This document shows, in pieces, positions 40,604-49,573 of a DNA stretch of 64,000 nucleotides (its first letter is position 1; every line of letters starts with the position of its first letter). The DNA comes from Pantoea allii (GTDB lineage Bacteria > Pseudomonadota > Gammaproteobacteria > Enterobacterales > Enterobacteriaceae). The stretch spans positions 1 through 64,000 of the forward strand of contig NZ_NTMH01000017.1 in assembly GCF_002307475.1 (NCBI RefSeq), written 5' to 3'. Below the pieces are notes generated by a model, which saw only the letters and a program-made list of their open reading frames with translations, ran no database searches and was not told the DNA's origin. The translations under genes were made by a program, and so were the position numbers.

Positions 40604-43140
40604 AGTGTGTTCTCCTCGATTAGCGTGACGGCGATACGCTCATCCGGGCGCGCCGGACGATGCTGAAGGCGTTCGGCAACGACCTGAACGTTGGGATCGC
40701 GCTGAGGTGTATTGATGAAATGGGCAAAACGCACCAGGCCTTGCGGGTCCTGCAGCGCCGTTTGCCACTCACATTCGGCGCTGGCGCGCAGAATGCTCAG
40801 ATCCTGTTCGAGCTGCGGGTTAAGCCCTAAGCTGTCATCAACGATGACGCTGCGCAGGTAGTCGATACCACCTTCAAGGCTCTCCAGCCACAGGGAGGTC
40901 CGCTGTAACCGATCGGCGGTGCGGATATAAAACATCATAAAGCGGTCCAGATAAGCAATCAGCGTCGCGTCATCAAGGTCTGCCGCCAGCAGATCGCCAT
41001 GACGCGGTTTCATGCCGCCATTACCGCACACATACAGGTTCCAGCCTTTTTCCGTCGCGATAACCCCAACATCTTTGCCCTGGGCTTCGGCGCATTCACG
41101 GGTGCAACCCGACACGCCGAACTTCATTTTATGCGGCGTGCGAATGCCTTTATAGCGGTTCTCCAGCATGATGCCGAAGCCAAGGCTGTCACCCACGCCA
41201 TAGCGACACCAGCTGCTGCCTACACAGGTTTTTGCCATACGGAGCGCTTTGGCATAGGCCTGACCGGTTTCAAATCCGGCGGCGATTAACTGCGACCAGA
41301 TGGCGGGTAAATCATCTTTTTGCGCACCAAACAGGCCAATACGCTGGGAGCCGGTGATTTTGGTGTAGAGGTGATACTGCTGTGCGATGTCGCCAATGAC
41401 CTTAAGTCCCTGTGGCGTTATCTCCCCGCCCGGTGAACGTGGAATGACAGAATAGGTGCCATCTTTCTGGATATTGCCCAGGAAGTTGTCGTTGCTGTCC
41501 TGCAGAGAGGCGTGCTCGGGTTTCAGAATGTACTCGTTCCAGCAGGACGCCAACAGCGAGCCAACAGTCGGTTTACAGATTTCACAGCCATAGCCATGGC
41601 CGTGCTTCGTCAGTAGCGCATCAAAGGTTTTAATCCCTTCTACCTTAATCAGGTGATACAACGCCTGACGAGAGTAGGGGAAGTGCTCACATATATGATT
41701 ACTCACTTCAATGCCCTGATGACTCAGCTCACTGTTCAGGACCTGGGTGATCAGGGGAATACAGCCGCCACAACCGGTGCCGGCTCGGGTTTCGGCCTTG
41801 AGCGCGGCGACAGTGTGACAACCGCCTTTCACGGCGTTAACGATATCGCCTTTACTGACATCAAAGCAGGAGCAGATTTGCGCACTGGCAGGCAGCGCGT
41901 CCACTCCAATTGAGGCTTTTTCACCGCTGCCTGCGGGTAAGATCAGCGTTTCCGGGTTGGCCGGAAGCGGAATGGCATTCAGCACCAACTGCAGCAGATT
42001 ACCGTAATCGGCGGTATCGCCCACTAACACCGCGCCCAGCAGCGTTTTGTGGTCCTGACTCACAATCAGTCGTTTGTAGATGGATTTCGCCTCGTCCAGC
42101 CAGACAATGCTGCGGGCATCCGGCGTGCAGGCGCGGGTGTCACCAATACCGCCCACGTCAACGCCCAGCAGTTTCAGTTTGGCACTCATATCGGCACCGG
42201 CAAACGCATTAGTGCGCCCCAACAGTACATCGCTGGCCACCTGCGCCATTTTATAACCTGGCGCCACCAGTCCATAGGCACGATTGTGCCAGGCGGCGCA
42301 CTCACCGATGGCGTAGATAGACGGATCGCTGGTCTGGCACTGGTCGTTGATGGCGATACCGCCGCGCGTACCCAGCGTCAGACCACACTGTTTGGCCAGC
42401 TTATCCTGTGGGCGGATACCGGTGGAGAACACGATAAAGTCGACATCGAGATGGCTGCCATCAGCGAACAGCAATGTCTTGCCGCCGTTATCATGATGCA
42501 CAATCTGCTGGGTATTTTTGCCGGTGTGAACCTGCACGCCCATCTGCTCGATCTTATGACGTAACAGCTCACCGCCCTGTTGGTCTACTTGCTCAGCCAT
42601 TAACACGGGGGCGAATTCAATCACGTGGGTTTCGACGCCCAGATTTTTCAGCGCGCCTGCCGCTTCAAGGCCAAGCAGGCCACCACCGATTACCGCACCG
42701 CGCTGGCTACGACGCGAACAGGCTTCAATGGCATTCAGATCTTCAATCGTACGGTAGACAAAGCAACCACTGCCCTCTGCGCCCGCAACAGGCGGAATCC
42801 ACGGGACGGAACCGGTCGCAAAGACCAGCGTGTCATAATGCACGGCGCGCCCGGTGCTGGAGTGAACCCGCTTTTCATCACGGTTAATGGTCATGGCACG
42901 CTCGCCCAGCAGCAGATTGACCTGATGTTTTTCGTAGTAGCCTTCCCGGACAAGGGAAAGTTTTTCAGCGGTATGGTGAGCGAAGTAAGCGGAGAGGTGA
43001 ACGCGATCGTAGGCGACACGGGGTTCTTCACAAAAAACCGTTAAGGAAAACTGACCAGGCGCGGCTTTATCCATGAGTTCTTCGATGAAGCGGTGACCGA
43101 CCATGCCGTTACCGATAATGACGACACTGTGATTGCTCAT
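40600..43140 (-). CDS. nirB: NADH nitrite reductase large subunit NirB
   Basis: NirB reduces nitrite to ammonium with NADH, in detoxification or assimilation. The 846-residue protein begins with an FAD/NAD reductase half (IIGNGMVGHRFIEEL, AIGECAAW), then a BFD-type [2Fe-2S] domain (CSCFDVSKGDIV and GTGCGGCIPL), and ends with the sirohaem/[4Fe-4S] reductase repeats (GSSWCRYGVGDS and GVSGCTRECAEA supply cluster cysteines). E. coli NirB is 847 aa. The promoter carries a perfect FNR box and a NarL/NarP site at the E. coli spacing, so anaerobic, nitrate/nitrite-controlled expression is expected. Confidence 0.97.
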   Translation of the reverse strand: MSNHSVVIIGNGMVGHRFIEELMDKAAPGQFSLTVFCEEPRVAYDRVHLSAYFAHHTAEKLSLVREGYYEKHQVNLLLGERAMTINRDEKRVHSSTGRAVHYDTLVFATGSVPWIPPVAGAEGSGCFVYRTIEDLNAIEACSRRSQRGAVIGGGLLGLEAAGALKNLGVETHVIEFAPVLMAEQVDQQGGELLRHKIEQMGVQVHTGKNTQQIVHHDNGGKTLLFADGSHLDVDFIVFSTGIRPQDKLAKQCGLTLGTRGGIAINDQCQTSDPSIYAIGECAAWHNRAYGLVAPGYKMAQVASDVLLGRTNAFAGADMSAKLKLLGVDVGGIGDTRACTPDARSIVWLDEAKSIYKRLIVSQDHKTLLGAVLVGDTADYGNLLQLVLNAIPLPANPETLILPAGSGEKASIGVDALPASAQICSCFDVSKGDIVNAVKGGCHTVAALKAETRAGTGCGGCIPLITQVLNSELSHQGIEVSNHICEHFPYSRQALYHLIKVEGIKTFDALLTKHGHGYGCEICKPTVGSLLASCWNEYILKPEHASLQDSNDNFLGNIQKDGTYSVIPRSPGGEITPQGLKVIGDIAQQYHLYTKITGSQRIGLFGAQKDDLPAIWSQLIAAGFETGQAYAKALRMAKTCVGSSWCRYGVGDSLGFGIMLENRYKGIRTPHKMKFGVSGCTRECAEAQGKDVGVIATEKGWNLYVCGNGGMKPRHGDLLAADLDDATLIAYLDRFMMFYIRTADRLQRTSLWLESLEGGIDYLRSVIVDDSLGLNPQLEQDLSILRASAECEWQTALQDPQGLVRFAHFINTPQRDPNVQVVAERLQHRPARPDERIAVTLIEENTL

Positions 43141-43170
43141 TTTTGCCTCAAATTTGCGATATCTGCGGCT

Positions 43171-43176
43171 ACAATA
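43171..43176 (-). promoter_or_regulatory. -10 element of the nirB promoter
   Basis: TATTGT on the minus strand would place transcription start near 43163-43164 and the FNR box centre about 41 bp upstream, the class II arrangement. No -35 is needed for such a promoter. Confidence 0.6.
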
Positions 43177-43197
43177 GCGCGGCTTGTCTGGCGCTTA

Positions 43198-43211
43198 TTG
43201 ATGTACATCAA
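43198..43211. promoter_or_regulatory. FNR binding site of nirB
   Basis: TTGATGTACATCAA is a perfect palindrome identical to the FNR consensus (TTGAT-N4-ATCAA). Its centre lies about 41.5 bp from the predicted nirB start of transcription, as in E. coli, so FNR should activate nirBD without oxygen. Confidence 0.9.
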
Positions 43212-43224
43212 TCGTAATGCGATA

Positions 43225-43240
43225 TACCTCTTCAGGGTGA
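43225..43240. promoter_or_regulatory. NarL/NarP 7-2-7 site of nirB
   Basis: TACCTCT and AGGGTGA form inverted heptamers with a 2-bp gap; the first fits TACYYMT fully and the second matches 5 of 7 positions. The centre is about 69 bp upstream of the predicted nirB start, the known position of the NarL/NarP site in E. coli nirB. Confidence 0.65.
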
Positions 43241-43298
43241 GTGTCACGATTCAGCGTCCTGCGCGTTCAGTTCACAAAGTCATCTGGAGCAGGGCAGC

Positions 43299-43312
43299 GC
43301 TAACGTGTTAGC
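43299..43312. promoter_or_regulatory. Operator-like palindrome upstream of codA
   Basis: GCTAACGTGTTAGC consists of GCTAAC and GTTAGC arms around GT, 36 bp before the codA start. The central ACGT resembles operators of the LacI/PurR family, but the match to the PurR consensus is only partial (about 10 of 16). It is a good candidate operator of unknown protein; E. coli codBA is PurR-regulated. Confidence 0.45.
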
Positions 43313-43348
43313 TTTAATCAGTAGCGCTTAACTCATCAGGAGCCAGGT

Positions 43349-44632
43349 ATGACAACCGCACCACTTCGCTGGATCAATAATCTGCGTTTGCCCACGCGTG
43401 ACGGCCTGTGGCAGATAGAAATTGATGAAGGAAAAATCGCCCGTATTTCGGCACAGCCTCAGCAGATAGCCGCCGACGGCGCAGCGCTGGATGCGGAAGG
43501 CGGCCTGGCCCTCGCGCCCTTTATTGAACCCCATATTCACCTGGATACGACGCAAACTGCGGGAGAGCCTGCCTGGAATCAGTCTGGTACGCTGTTTGAG
43601 GGCATTGAACGCTGGGCAGAGCGCAAAGCCTTGCTGAGTCATGAAGATGTCAAACGGCGGGCGATGCAGACGCTGAAGTGGCAAATAGCCAACGGCATAC
43701 AGTGTGTTCGCACCCATGTCGATGTGTCCGATCCTACCTTAACGGCACTCAAGGCGATGCTGGAACTTAAGGCCGAGATGGCGCCCTGGATTACTCTTCA
43801 AATTGTGGCGTTTCCACAGGAAGGCATCCTGTCTTATCCCAATGGCGAAGCATTGCTTGAAGAGGCGCTTCGACTCGGTGCCGATGTCGTTGGGGCCATT
43901 CCCCATTTTGAGTTCACCCGGGAATACGGCGTGGAGTCCCTGCATAAAACCTTTGCATTGGCTAACCGTTACGACAGGCTGGTGGATGTGCACTGTGACG
44001 AAATTGACGATGAGCAGTCGCGTTTTGTCGAAACCGTGGCTGCGCTGGCACACCGCGACGGCATGGGCGCGCGGGTGACCGCGAGCCATACGACGGCGAT
44101 GCACTCCTATAACGGGGCTTACACATCGCGTCTGTTTCGGCTACTGAAGCTCTCCGGCATTAACTTTGTCGCCAATCCGCTGGTCAATATTCATTTACAG
44201 GGCCGCTTCGACAGTTATCCCAAACGCCGTGGCATTACCCGCGTCAAAGAGCTGCTGGAGGCCGACATCAACGTCTGCTTTGGTCACGATGATGTGTTCG
44301 ATCCCTGGTATCCGCTGGGTACGGGAAATATGCTCCAGGTGCTACATATGGGATTACACGTGTGTCAGTTGATGGGCTATGAACAAATCAATGCCGGGCT
44401 CGATCTGATCACCCACAACAGTGCCAGAACGATGAATCTTTCAGGATATGGCATTCAGCGCGGTCATGATGCCAGCTTGATTATTCTGCCAGCGGAGAAT
44501 GGTTTCGACGCGGTAAGAAGGCAAGTGCCGGTGCGTTATTCGCTTCGTCGCGGAAACGTTATCGCCGCGACACAGCCTGCCAACAGCGCCATCTGTTTAG
44601 AACAGTGGGAAGACGTGACCTTTAAACGCTAA
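43349..44632 (+). CDS. codA: Cytosine deaminase
   Basis: CodA deaminates cytosine to uracil for pyrimidine salvage and releases ammonia. The 427-residue amidohydrolase has metal ligands His62 and His64 ([11 protein letters not shown]), the catalytic region [21 protein letters not shown] and the metal Asp in [14 protein letters not shown]. Length equals E. coli CodA and long blocks are identical. In E. coli it follows the permease gene codB; here it is alone between nirB and tsgA with its own palindromic upstream site. A TCAGGAGC ribosome-binding site precedes ATG 43349. Cytosine must enter by another transporter, or by codB elsewhere. Confidence 0.97.
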   Translation: MTTAPLRWINNLRLPTRDGLWQIEIDEGKIARISAQPQQIAADGAALDAEGGLALAPFIEPHIHLDTTQTAGEPAWNQSGTLFEGIERWAERKALLSHEDVKRRAMQTLKWQIANGIQCVRTHVDVSDPTLTALKAMLELKAEMAPWITLQIVAFPQEGILSYPNGEALLEEALRLGADVVGAIPHFEFTREYGVESLHKTFALANRYDRLVDVHCDEIDDEQSRFVETVAALAHRDGMGARVTASHTTAMHSYNGAYTSRLFRLLKLSGINFVANPLVNIHLQGRFDSYPKRRGITRVKELLEADINVCFGHDDVFDPWYPLGTGNMLQVLHMGLHVCQLMGYEQINAGLDLITHNSARTMNLSGYGIQRGHDASLIILPAENGFDAVRRQVPVRYSLRRGNVIAATQPANSAICLEQWEDVTFKR

Positions 44633-44639
44633 AACACGT

Positions 44640-44661
44640 GGGCGGCGTGGTAACGCCGCCC
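44640..44661. terminator. Hairpin between convergent codA and tsgA
   Basis: GGGCGGCGT (44640-44648) pairs perfectly with ACGCCGCCC (44653-44661) around a 4-nt loop. It lies between the two stops; there is no U-tract, so the termination role is inferred from position. Confidence 0.6.
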
Positions 44662-44668
44662 GACGGGA

Positions 44669-45847
44669 TTAATGCGTGTTGTGACCGTGGGTACGGTGTT
44701 TAGTTACCAGACCTAACAGTACGCACATAATAAACACGACCGCGTACAGGCCATTTGCGGTTAACAGCGCGCTGTGAACGCCGCTGTTTTTCACAATTGG
44801 TGACGTGACAATAAAGGTCAGCATGGTGCCGACCGTGCCACAGGTCAGGATAAAGTTAACCAGCTTGGGTGAGGCGACTTTGGTTTGCAGCGAGCCCAGG
44901 GTAATAATCGTGGTGTAAATCGCACTAGAGCTAAAGCCCAGCGTTAAGATGATCCACCTCAGCATGCCCGCGTCGTGGCTGCTCACGAACCAGTACATCA
45001 ACACCGTCGCCAGGCCAGCCAGAACCATCAGAATACGTTGCAGATCGAAGAAGCGCAGCAGGAAGCTGAACGCCCACATGCCCACCATATAGGCAGTCCA
45101 GAAACTTCCCACCAGTTGGCCGGCATCGTCGATGTTCATGCCCATGACCTTCGTCGCGTACTCGGGCACCCAGGAAATAAAGCCTAACTGACCCAGGATG
45201 TAGCATAGCGCCGCGATAGCCAGCAGCAGCACGCCAACGCCCCATTTTTCTTTCTCGACGGTCGGGCTGTTCTCTGGCTTACGCAGCACGGGAAACTCAA
45301 CAAACAGCGTCATGATGAAAATGCCGACGTAAATCACACCAATGCAGACGTAAACCCAGTACCACGGCAGATGGCGCGCCAGCAGAATACCGGCAAGCAC
45401 TGGGAAAATGGTGCCTGCCATGCTGAAGAACGAATCCGTGAACAGCAGGCGTGAACCGCGCTGACGGCCTTCATACATGTGGGTAATCAGGAATGTCCCA
45501 ATCGACATGGTAATGCCGCTGACCACGCCAAGTACGAACATGCACAGTGAAAATACCGACAGATCACGGCTGGTCATTAAGCCGATAACGGCTAATACCA
45601 TGAGTACAAAGCCAAAAATCAGTTGCCGTTTGAGCGGTACAATCACCATCAACCAGGCATTAAGGAAAACCGCAGCCAGAATGCCGCTGTTCAGGAAGGT
45701 GAAGGTGTTACCCATACTGTCGATAGGAATCTGGAAATCTTTCGCAATATCGCCCATTACCATGCCGGTGACAATCACCAGTGCGCCGGTAAGCGCGTAC
45801 GAGAGAAAGCTAATCCAGGTAAGGCCGATACGATTACGATTTGTCAT
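44669..45847 (-). CDS. tsgA: MFS transporter TsgA
   Basis: TsgA is a major-facilitator membrane protein named from a tellurite/selenite phenotype in Salmonella; its substrate is unknown. The 392-residue protein (E. coli 393 aa) has about twelve membrane helices in two blocks split by a charged loop ([17 protein letters not shown] near residue 195), with a [16 protein letters not shown] first half and a His-rich end (HRTHGHNTH). In E. coli it lies next to nirB; here codA has come between. It is divergent from ppiA. Confidence 0.94.
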   Translation of the reverse strand: MTNRNRIGLTWISFLSYALTGALVIVTGMVMGDIAKDFQIPIDSMGNTFTFLNSGILAAVFLNAWLMVIVPLKRQLIFGFVLMVLAVIGLMTSRDLSVFSLCMFVLGVVSGITMSIGTFLITHMYEGRQRGSRLLFTDSFFSMAGTIFPVLAGILLARHLPWYWVYVCIGVIYVGIFIMTLFVEFPVLRKPENSPTVEKEKWGVGVLLLAIAALCYILGQLGFISWVPEYATKVMGMNIDDAGQLVGSFWTAYMVGMWAFSFLLRFFDLQRILMVLAGLATVLMYWFVSSHDAGMLRWIILTLGFSSSAIYTTIITLGSLQTKVASPKLVNFILTCGTVGTMLTFIVTSPIVKNSGVHSALLTANGLYAVVFIMCVLLGLVTKHRTHGHNTH

Positions 45848-45957
45848 GTTCTGAACCTGTTGAGAAGCCGGAGGGCCTGAAGCGTCAGAAATTGTAAACG
45901 TAACCGTGATCTTAATAAACTAACAGTGAAAACAGATGTCATTCATTTCATCAATAC

Positions 45958-45973
45958 TGTGATTTTAGTCACG
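45958..45973. promoter_or_regulatory. CRP site upstream of ppiA
   Basis: TGTGATTTTAGTCACG matches TGTGA-N6-TCACA at 9 of 10 consensus positions. A TATAGT hexamer (45998-46003) would put the start near 46010, with the CRP centre about 42-45 bp upstream, close to class II spacing. E. coli ppiA is CRP-controlled. Confidence 0.7.
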
Positions 45974-46016
45974 AAGCGGAAGCCGCTTTATTCCAGCTAT
46001 AGTGCGCATTGTTAGC

Positions 46017-46031
46017 GTAAATATAGGTAAA
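46017..46031 (+). promoter_or_regulatory. CpxR box upstream of ppiA
   Basis: GTAAATATAGGTAAA is two exact GTAAA repeats 5 bp apart, the CpxR consensus. ppiA belongs to the Cpx envelope-stress regulon in E. coli, which supports the call. Confidence 0.7.
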
Positions 46032-46107
46032 ACGCTGGCTCTTGTATTACATGCTCTTTACAATCAATATCGTTTTTGAGCTAGCTCTCCAAAGTAAGGA
46101 ATTACTC

Positions 46108-46680
46108 ATGTTTAAACGTACTTTGACAGCGGCAGTTGCCCTGTTAGCGCTCTCTTCTGTTTCCGTCTCAGCTTTAGCGGCTAAAGGTGATACGCATGTC
46201 CTGCTTAACACCTCTGCCGGCAATATCGAACTCGAACTGAATAATCAAAAAGCGCCGGTTTCCGTTAAAAACTTCGTGGACTATGTGAACAACGGCTTTT
46301 ACAACAACACGATTTTTCATCGCGTGATTCCTGGCTTTATGATCCAGGGTGGTGGCTTCACCAGTGAAATGCAGCAAAAGCAGACCAACGCGCCGATCAA
46401 AAACGAAGCGGATAACGGTTTACGCAATCTGCGTGGCACTATCTCTATGGCGCGTACCGCCGATAAAGACAGCGCAACCAGCCAGTTCTTCCTGAACGTT
46501 ACTGACAACGCTTTCCTGGATCATGGTCAACGCGATTTCGGTTATGCCGTGTTTGGTAAGATTGTAAAAGGCCAGGACGTCGTGGACAAAATCTCTCAGG
46601 TGCCGACCAAAGACGTGGGTCCCTATCAGAATGTCCCTATCAAGCCCGTGGTCATTCTGTCGGCTAAAGTTTTACCCTAA
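46108..46680 (+). CDS. ppiA: Periplasmic peptidyl-prolyl isomerase A (cyclophilin)
   Basis: PpiA speeds proline isomerisation in the periplasm. The 190-residue precursor has a signal peptide ([16 protein letters not shown], cut after ALA near residue 24) and a cyclophilin domain with the catalytic [23 protein letters not shown] and FGYAVFGKI motifs. Length and C-terminus (LSAKVLP) match E. coli. The start at 46108 has TAAGGA upstream; a longer frame from 46042 does not fit the signal peptide. CRP and CpxR sites lie upstream. Confidence 0.97.
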   Translation: MFKRTLTAAVALLALSSVSVSALAAKGDTHVLLNTSAGNIELELNNQKAPVSVKNFVDYVNNGFYNNTIFHRVIPGFMIQGGGFTSEMQQKQTNAPIKNEADNGLRNLRGTISMARTADKDSATSQFFLNVTDNAFLDHGQRDFGYAVFGKIVKGQDVVDKISQVPTKDVGPYQNVPIKPVVILSAKVLP

Positions 46681-46758
46681 TTCGGTGTAATGCCATCTCG
46701 TCTCCGGCAAAGGGGAAATTTGCTCTTATACTTAGGGCAAACCTGAGCAGGAGGCGGT

Positions 46759-46929
46759 ATGGCAAACACACTCACAGATAAACAAAAAGCAGTGCTCTGG
46801 CAACAGCGGCGACATGCCAGCTATCGGGCAAGTTGCCGACTCGAAGGCTTTACCCTGACAGAACCTGAAATCAAGGGTGAAGATGCAGAAGAGCGCCTGG
46901 CCTCACTGAGGAGGCAATATGGCTGCTAA
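46759..46929 (+). CDS. yhfG: Fic antitoxin YhfG (FicA)
   Basis: This 56-residue protein (MANTLTDKQKAVLWQQRR at the N-terminus, ending RRQYGC) matches E. coli YhfG (55 aa). It carries the Fic-inhibitory motif S-x-x-x-E-G as SCRLEG at residues 25-30; in such class I systems the Glu reaches into the Fic active site and blocks ATP positioning. ATG 46759 follows AGGAGGCGG. The gene overlaps fic by 11 bp, so antitoxin and toxin are made in coupled fashion. It was found by reading the frame upstream of fic. Confidence 0.92.
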   Translation: MANTLTDKQKAVLWQQRRHASYRASCRLEGFTLTEPEIKGEDAEERLASLRRQYGC

Positions 46930-47518
46930 TACTGCCGTTACTCAGGACCCCTACCTGTGGCAAAACGACACTGTGTTGAAAAACCGTCTTGGTATTCACG
47001 ATGCGACGCAGCTACGTAAAGCCGAGTTAAGCTTCAGTGCCGCACGACTCGCCACGCTTGAACTGGGCCCGCGCAACGCCGGATTACCCTATCTTTGCCA
47101 TATTCACCGTACGTTGTTTCAGGACGTTTACAGCTGGGCTGGCGAACTGCGTACGCTCGACATCTGGCGCGACGAAACCCCTTTCTGCCATTTTGAGTAC
47201 ATCGAAAAAGAGGGGAATGCGCTACTGGCAGCACTGGAAGACGAGAAGGGCCTGGCCGATCTCCCTCTGGCTGATTTCGCGAAGCGGATTGCCTGGTACT
47301 ACTGTGAAATCAATATGCTGCATCCCTTCCGCGAAGGTAACGGCAGGGCGCAGCGTGTTTTCTTCGAGCAGTTGGCTCTGCATGCCGGCTACCTGCTGGC
47401 ATGGGACAGTCTGAGCGCGGAAGCATGGGTTGCGGCAAATCAGGCCGGAGCGTCCGGTGATGTGCAACTGCTTGAAAAGGCTTTCGCCAGCATCGTCAGT
47501 GAAGCCAAAGCTATCTGA
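46919..47518 (+). CDS. fic: Fic-domain AMP-transferase toxin
   Basis: Fic proteins transfer AMP from ATP to target proteins; class I bacterial Fics of this kind adenylylate topoisomerases when free of antitoxin. The 199-residue protein has the complete motif [12 protein letters not shown] at residues 135-146, with catalytic His135, metal-binding Glu139 and Arg143/Arg146 intact, plus a beta-flap region ([14 protein letters not shown]). It is therefore likely active unless held by YhfG, encoded just upstream with an 11-bp overlap. E. coli has the same yhfG-fic-pabA order. Confidence 0.95.
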   Translation: MAANTAVTQDPYLWQNDTVLKNRLGIHDATQLRKAELSFSAARLATLELGPRNAGLPYLCHIHRTLFQDVYSWAGELRTLDIWRDETPFCHFEYIEKEGNALLAALEDEKGLADLPLADFAKRIAWYYCEINMLHPFREGNGRAQRVFFEQLALHAGYLLAWDSLSAEAWVAANQAGASGDVQLLEKAFASIVSEAKAI

Positions 47519-47687
47519 ACCGTTGCAGCATAAGGGAGACGCCAGCAGTGTGCCTCCCTGTGCGACATGGGCTTTCCTGCTTCCCCGCATCACACTCACC
47601 CTGAACAGCATGGTAAGATGCCGCTCTGACATCACTCTGGATGCCGAGCGATTCGCGCATCCTTCCGGTCTGCCTGAAACCATAACC

Positions 47688-48263
47688 ATGATGCTGCTTA
47701 TTGATAACTACGACTCGTTTACCTGGAACCTCTACCAGTATTTTTGCCAACTGGGAGCCAACGTACGGGTAGTGAGAAATGATGCCATCACTCTTGATGA
47801 GATGTGCGCCCTGCCGCTGAGCCATTTGGTGATCTCGCCCGGCCCCTGCACGCCCGATCAGAGCGGTATTTCGTTGCAGGCCATTCGCCACTTCGCCGGT
47901 CGTCTTCCGGTGTTAGGTGTTTGCCTGGGTCATCAGGCCATCGCTCAGGTTTTCGGTGCGCAGATCGTGCGTGCCCGCAATGTGATGCATGGTAAAACCT
48001 CGGCGATACAGCACAATGGTGGTGGTGTGTTCCGTGGCCTTAATCAGCCGTTGACCGTGACGCGCTACCACTCTCTTATCGTTAAAGCGGATACGCTGCC
48101 TGATGAATTTGATGTCACGGCCTGGAGCCTGCGCGATGGTCAGCCGGATGAGATTATGGGGATTCGCCATAAAACCCTGGCGCTGGAAGGCGTGCAGTTT
48201 CACCCCGAGAGCATCCTCAGTGAGCAGGGGCACCTGCTGTTAGCTAATTTCCTGAATCAGTGA
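47688..48263 (+). CDS. pabA: Aminodeoxychorismate synthase glutamine amidotransferase
   Basis: PabA releases ammonia from glutamine for PabB, the first step to p-aminobenzoate and folate. The 191-residue class I amidotransferase has the oxyanion motif [11 protein letters not shown], nucleophile Cys79 in GVCLGHQ and the His/Glu of QFHPES. The open frame begins at 47430, but [11 protein letters not shown] at 47688 lines up with the E. coli start (187 aa). It is 169 bp after fic. The trpG-like paralogue alternative is unlikely given the fic-pabA-argD context. Confidence 0.95.
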   Translation: MMLLIDNYDSFTWNLYQYFCQLGANVRVVRNDAITLDEMCALPLSHLVISPGPCTPDQSGISLQAIRHFAGRLPVLGVCLGHQAIAQVFGAQIVRARNVMHGKTSAIQHNGGGVFRGLNQPLTVTRYHSLIVKADTLPDEFDVTAWSLRDGQPDEIMGIRHKTLALEGVQFHPESILSEQGHLLLANFLNQ

Positions 48264-48282
48264 AGTTGTGTTTGCCTTTAAG

Positions 48283-49572
<1,290 letters not shown>

Positions 49573-49573
49573 G

